Of a stretch of DNA of 8,022 nt, positions 5,574 to 8,022 are shown piece after piece. How positions within the stretch are numbered: the stretch's first letter is position 1; every line of letters starts with the position of its first letter. The notes beneath the pieces were generated by a model. It did not search any database. It was not told the origin of the DNA and saw nothing but the letters and a program-made list of their open reading frames with translations. The position numbers and the translations under genes are program-made. This DNA is from an uncultured Oscillospiraceae bacterium (GTDB taxonomy: Bacteria; Bacillota; Clostridia; Oscillospirales; Oscillospiraceae). The stretch is from NCBI GenBank assembly GCA_934591845.1, contig CAKTPO010000036.1:1-8022 (forward strand). Direction: 5' to 3'.

Positions 5574-6669
5574 CCGGAAGCTGGTTCTGGAAGACGGCAG
5601 CGAATACCTGGGCTACGGCTTCGGCGGCAAGGAAGACCGGGTTTGCGAGGTGGTGTTTAACACCTCTATGACCGGGTATCAGGAAATCGTATCGGATTTG
5701 AGCTACACGGACCAGACGGTGGTGATGACCTACCCCCTGATCGGCAATTACGGCATTGCCGAGGAGGATTTTGAATGCAAATTCCCCAATATTGGCGGGA
5801 TGGTGGTCTATGATTACAATGATTTTCCCTCCAATTTCCGGTGTGTGAAATCTTTGTCCGAACTGTTGGAGGAAAACGGCATTCCGGGGATCTCCGGGGT
5901 GGACACCCGGAAGCTGGCCCGGAGCATCCGGGACCTGGGCAGCCGCCGGGGGCTGATCACCAGACCGGAAGTGCCGCTGCAGGAGGCCCTGGACATTATC
6001 GCCAAGACCCCGGTACCCCGGGATGCGGTGGCACGGGTCAGCTGCAAAAAACGCTGGTACAGCCGCACCGCCGATGCAAAGTTTCACGTGGTGGCCATTG
6101 ACTGCGGCATCAAGCTGAATATTATCAGGAGCCTGAACCGCTGGGGCTGCAATGTGACGGTGGTACCTTACAATACGGCGGCGCAGGACATTCTATTTAT
6201 GAAGCCCGATGGGGTGTTCCTCTCCAACGGCCCCGGAGACCCGGAGGATGTGCCGGAGGTGGCCGAAACCGTCCGGCAGCTGCGGGGGAAAGTGCCGATA
6301 TTCGGCATCTGCCTGGGCCACCAGATCATTTCCCTGGCCTACGGTGCCAAAACCTATAAGCTGAAATTCGGCCACCGGGGCGGCAATCACCCGGTGAAGA
6401 ATCTGCTGACGGGAAAAATCGAAATGACCTCCCAGAACCACAGCTACGCACTGCTGCCGGAATCCGTAGCGGGAACGGGTCTGCAAGTGACCCATGTGAA
6501 CCTGCTGGACGGAACCGTAGAGGGGGTAGAGTGCAGGGAAGACCGGATTTTTGGCATTCAGTACCACCCCGAAAGCGCACCCGGCCCCCAGGACAGCCAA
6601 TACCTGTTTGCCCACTTTGTAGAATACATGAAGGAGGCCAAAGACCATGCCCAAAAGAACAGATATTAA
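5560..6669 (+). CDS. carA: Carbamoyl-phosphate synthase, small (glutaminase) subunit
   Basis: This 369-aa cytoplasmic subunit hydrolyses glutamine and passes ammonia to CarB for carbamoyl phosphate synthesis, feeding pyrimidines and arginine. The N-terminal CarA domain covers about 1-150 ([31 protein letters not shown]). The class I glutamine amidotransferase domain starts near 189 ([14 protein letters not shown]). It shows NGPGDP at 223-228, nucleophile C251 in FGICLGHQ, and H336/E338 in [13 protein letters not shown], so the triad is complete. Length is normal for the family. The frame is open further upstream inside purF, but the ATG at 5560 is chosen because AAAGGAGG (5545-5552) precedes it by 7 nt and because the protein start aligns with the family ([17 protein letters not shown]). 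It overlaps purF by 14 nt and carB by 23 nt, so it is probably co-transcribed and translationally coupled with both. Confidence 0.97.
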   Translation: MRTIDRKLVLEDGSEYLGYGFGGKEDRVCEVVFNTSMTGYQEIVSDLSYTDQTVVMTYPLIGNYGIAEEDFECKFPNIGGMVVYDYNDFPSNFRCVKSLSELLEENGIPGISGVDTRKLARSIRDLGSRRGLITRPEVPLQEALDIIAKTPVPRDAVARVSCKKRWYSRTADAKFHVVAIDCGIKLNIIRSLNRWGCNVTVVPYNTAAQDILFMKPDGVFLSNGPGDPEDVPEVAETVRQLRGKVPIFGICLGHQIISLAYGAKTYKLKFGHRGGNHPVKNLLTGKIEMTSQNHSYALLPESVAGTGLQVTHVNLLDGTVEGVECREDRIFGIQYHPESAPGPQDSQYLFAHFVEYMKEAKDHAQKNRY

Positions 6670-8022
6670 AAAAGTACTGGTGATCGGCTCCGGCCCCATT
6701 GTCATCGGGCAGGCGGCGGAATTTGACTATGCGGGTACTCAGGCCTGTCTGGCCCTGAAAGAGGAGGGGTATGAAGTCATTCTGGCCAACTCCAACCCTG
6801 CCACCATTATGACGGATACCTCCGTTGCCAACAAGGTCTACATGGAGCCGCTGACCCTGGAATACCTGGCGAGAATTTGCAGATACGAGCGGCCCGATGC
6901 CATCGTCCCCGGTATCGGCGGCCAGACGGGACTGAATCTGGCGGTGCAGCTGGCGAAAAAGGGGGTTTTGGAGGAATGCGAAATCGAGCTTCTGGGTACG
7001 GATGTCCAGAGCATCGAGTGCGCCGAGGACCGGGAGCTGTTCAAAGAGCTGTGCCAGCGCATTGGGGAGCCTACGGTACCCAGCCGCATTACTTACAGTG
7101 TCGAGGAGGCTCTGACCGCCGCTGAGGAAATCGGCTACCCGGTAGTCCTGCGCCCTGCCTTTACCCTGGGCGGCACCGGCGGCGGCTTTGCCTACACCCG
7201 GGAAGAACTGACGGAAATGATGAAAAACGCCCTGGCCCTGTCCCCGGTACACCAGGTATTGGTGGAAAAGAGCATCAAGGGCTTTAAGGAAATCGAATAT
7301 GAGGTCATCCGGGATGCCAACGATACGGCTATTACCGTGTGCAATATGGAAAACCTGGACCCTGTGGGCATTCACACCGGAGATTCCATTGTGGTGGCCC
7401 CCAGCCAGACCCTGACCAATAAGGAATACCACATGCTCCGGGACAGTGCCTTGCGGATCATCCGGGCCTTGGATGTAAAGGGCGGGTGCAATGTGCAGTT
7501 TGCCCTGGATCCCCATTCTTTCCGGTATTTTGTCATTGAGGTGAACCCCAGAGTGTCCCGCTCCTCGGCCCTGGCCTCCAAGGCTACCGGCTACCCCATT
7601 GCCAGGGTCTCCGCCAAAATCGCCGTAGGCCTGGGGCTGGATGAAATTCAGCTGGCCAACACCCCGGCCTGTTTTGAGCCGACCCTGGACTACGTGGTCA
7701 CCAAAATGCCCCGGTTCCCCTTTGACAAGTTCCCGGATGCCCAGAACCGGCTCTCCACCCAGATGAAAGCCACGGGAGAGGTCATGAGCGTGGGCCGCTG
7801 CTTTGAGGAGAGCTTTTTGAAGGCCGTCCGTTCCCTGGAAGACCAGGAACTGTCACTGCGGATGGAAAAATTTGACGAGGCACACATGCGTGTGGAGGAG
7901 CTTCTGGAATACATCAAAGAGGGTACCGATGACCGGATCTATGCCATCCTGGCCCTGCTGCGGCGGGGGGTGGACTCCTCGCTGATTTGCGACATGACCC
8001 AGATCGATATGTTCTTCCTGGA
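6647..8022 (+). CDS. carB: Carbamoyl-phosphate synthase, large subunit, N-terminal part (cut by window end)
   Basis: The first 458 codons plus two bases are present and open to the edge; a full CarB is about 1,060-1,080 aa, so over half is outside. CarB uses two ATP, bicarbonate and ammonia from CarA to make carbamoyl phosphate. The first ATP-grasp half, which makes carboxyphosphate, is seen: [20 protein letters not shown] near the start, [39 protein letters not shown], the metal-binding block [20 protein letters not shown] from E298, and [13 protein letters not shown]. The oligomerisation region begins afterwards (about residue 400 on). The window lacks the second ATP-grasp half and the allosteric domain, so nothing can be said about effector binding. 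The ATG at 6647 lies inside the end of carA with AAGGAGG (6631-6637) 9 nt upstream. No frameshift was found when reading it through. Confidence 0.97.
   Translation, partial: MPKRTDIKKVLVIGSGPIVIGQAAEFDYAGTQACLALKEEGYEVILANSNPATIMTDTSVANKVYMEPLTLEYLARICRYERPDAIVPGIGGQTGLNLAVQLAKKGVLEECEIELLGTDVQSIECAEDRELFKELCQRIGEPTVPSRITYSVEEALTAAEEIGYPVVLRPAFTLGGTGGGFAYTREELTEMMKNALALSPVHQVLVEKSIKGFKEIEYEVIRDANDTAITVCNMENLDPVGIHTGDSIVVAPSQTLTNKEYHMLRDSALRIIRALDVKGGCNVQFALDPHSFRYFVIEVNPRVSRSSALASKATGYPIARVSAKIAVGLGLDEIQLANTPACFEPTLDYVVTKMPRFPFDKFPDAQNRLSTQMKATGEVMSVGRCFEESFLKAVRSLEDQELSLRMEKFDEAHMRVEELLEYIKEGTDDRIYAILALLRRGVDSSLICDMTQIDMFFL

Noticed and set aside
6326..7516. Long open frame on the minus strand (about 396 codons) across the carA-carB junction
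   Set aside because: It lies antisense to clearly functional carA and carB. Such frames arise from high G+C at third positions, and the translation shows no recognisable domain.

Overview
The window reads as a chromosomal segment of a Gram-positive, GC-rich, probably gut-dwelling Clostridia member (Bacillota, Oscillospiraceae/Ruminococcaceae-like). The evidence is LPXTG sorting signals, sortases, strong AGGAGG-type ribosome binding sites, a PurF with propeptide and Fe-S cysteines, and high G+C at third codon positions. The genus cannot be fixed from the sequence alone. All genes are on the + strand.

Bases 1-3931 are the downstream part of a sortase-assembled pilus locus. In order they hold: the last 48 codons of an LPETG-anchored surface protein (probably the tip or adhesin subunit); a 482-aa backbone pilin (LPSTG) with two recognisable isopeptide-type domains; a class C pilus-polymerising sortase; a 228-aa minor, probably basal, pilin (LPQTG); and a second sortase of a different type whose start overlaps the end of the minor pilin gene. 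The expected job is that the class C sortase links backbone subunits through their LPXTG threonines. The minor pilin then ends polymerisation, and the second sortase probably attaches the product to the cell wall. A perfect 12-bp hairpin lies between the backbone pilin and the class C sortase, and could set the ratio of the two messages.

Bases 3932-4133 separate the pilus locus from housekeeping metabolism. They hold a near-consensus sigma-A promoter (TTGACA, 17 bp, TAGAAT) and a short leader that folds into an intrinsic-terminator-like hairpin with seven U just before the purF ribosome binding site, which suggests attenuation.

Bases 4134-8022 are a tight purF-carA-carB operon. PurF makes phosphoribosylamine, the first step of purine synthesis. 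CarA and CarB make carbamoyl phosphate for pyrimidines and arginine. Neighbouring genes overlap by 14 and 23 nt, each with its own strong ribosome binding site, so translation is probably coupled. carB runs off the right edge. There are no RNA genes, insertion sequences or CRISPR arrays.

No wholly new system is evident. The most unusual points are the compact purF leader, the intergenic hairpin, the mosaic composition and cysteines of the backbone pilin, and the paired sortases flanking the minor pilin.
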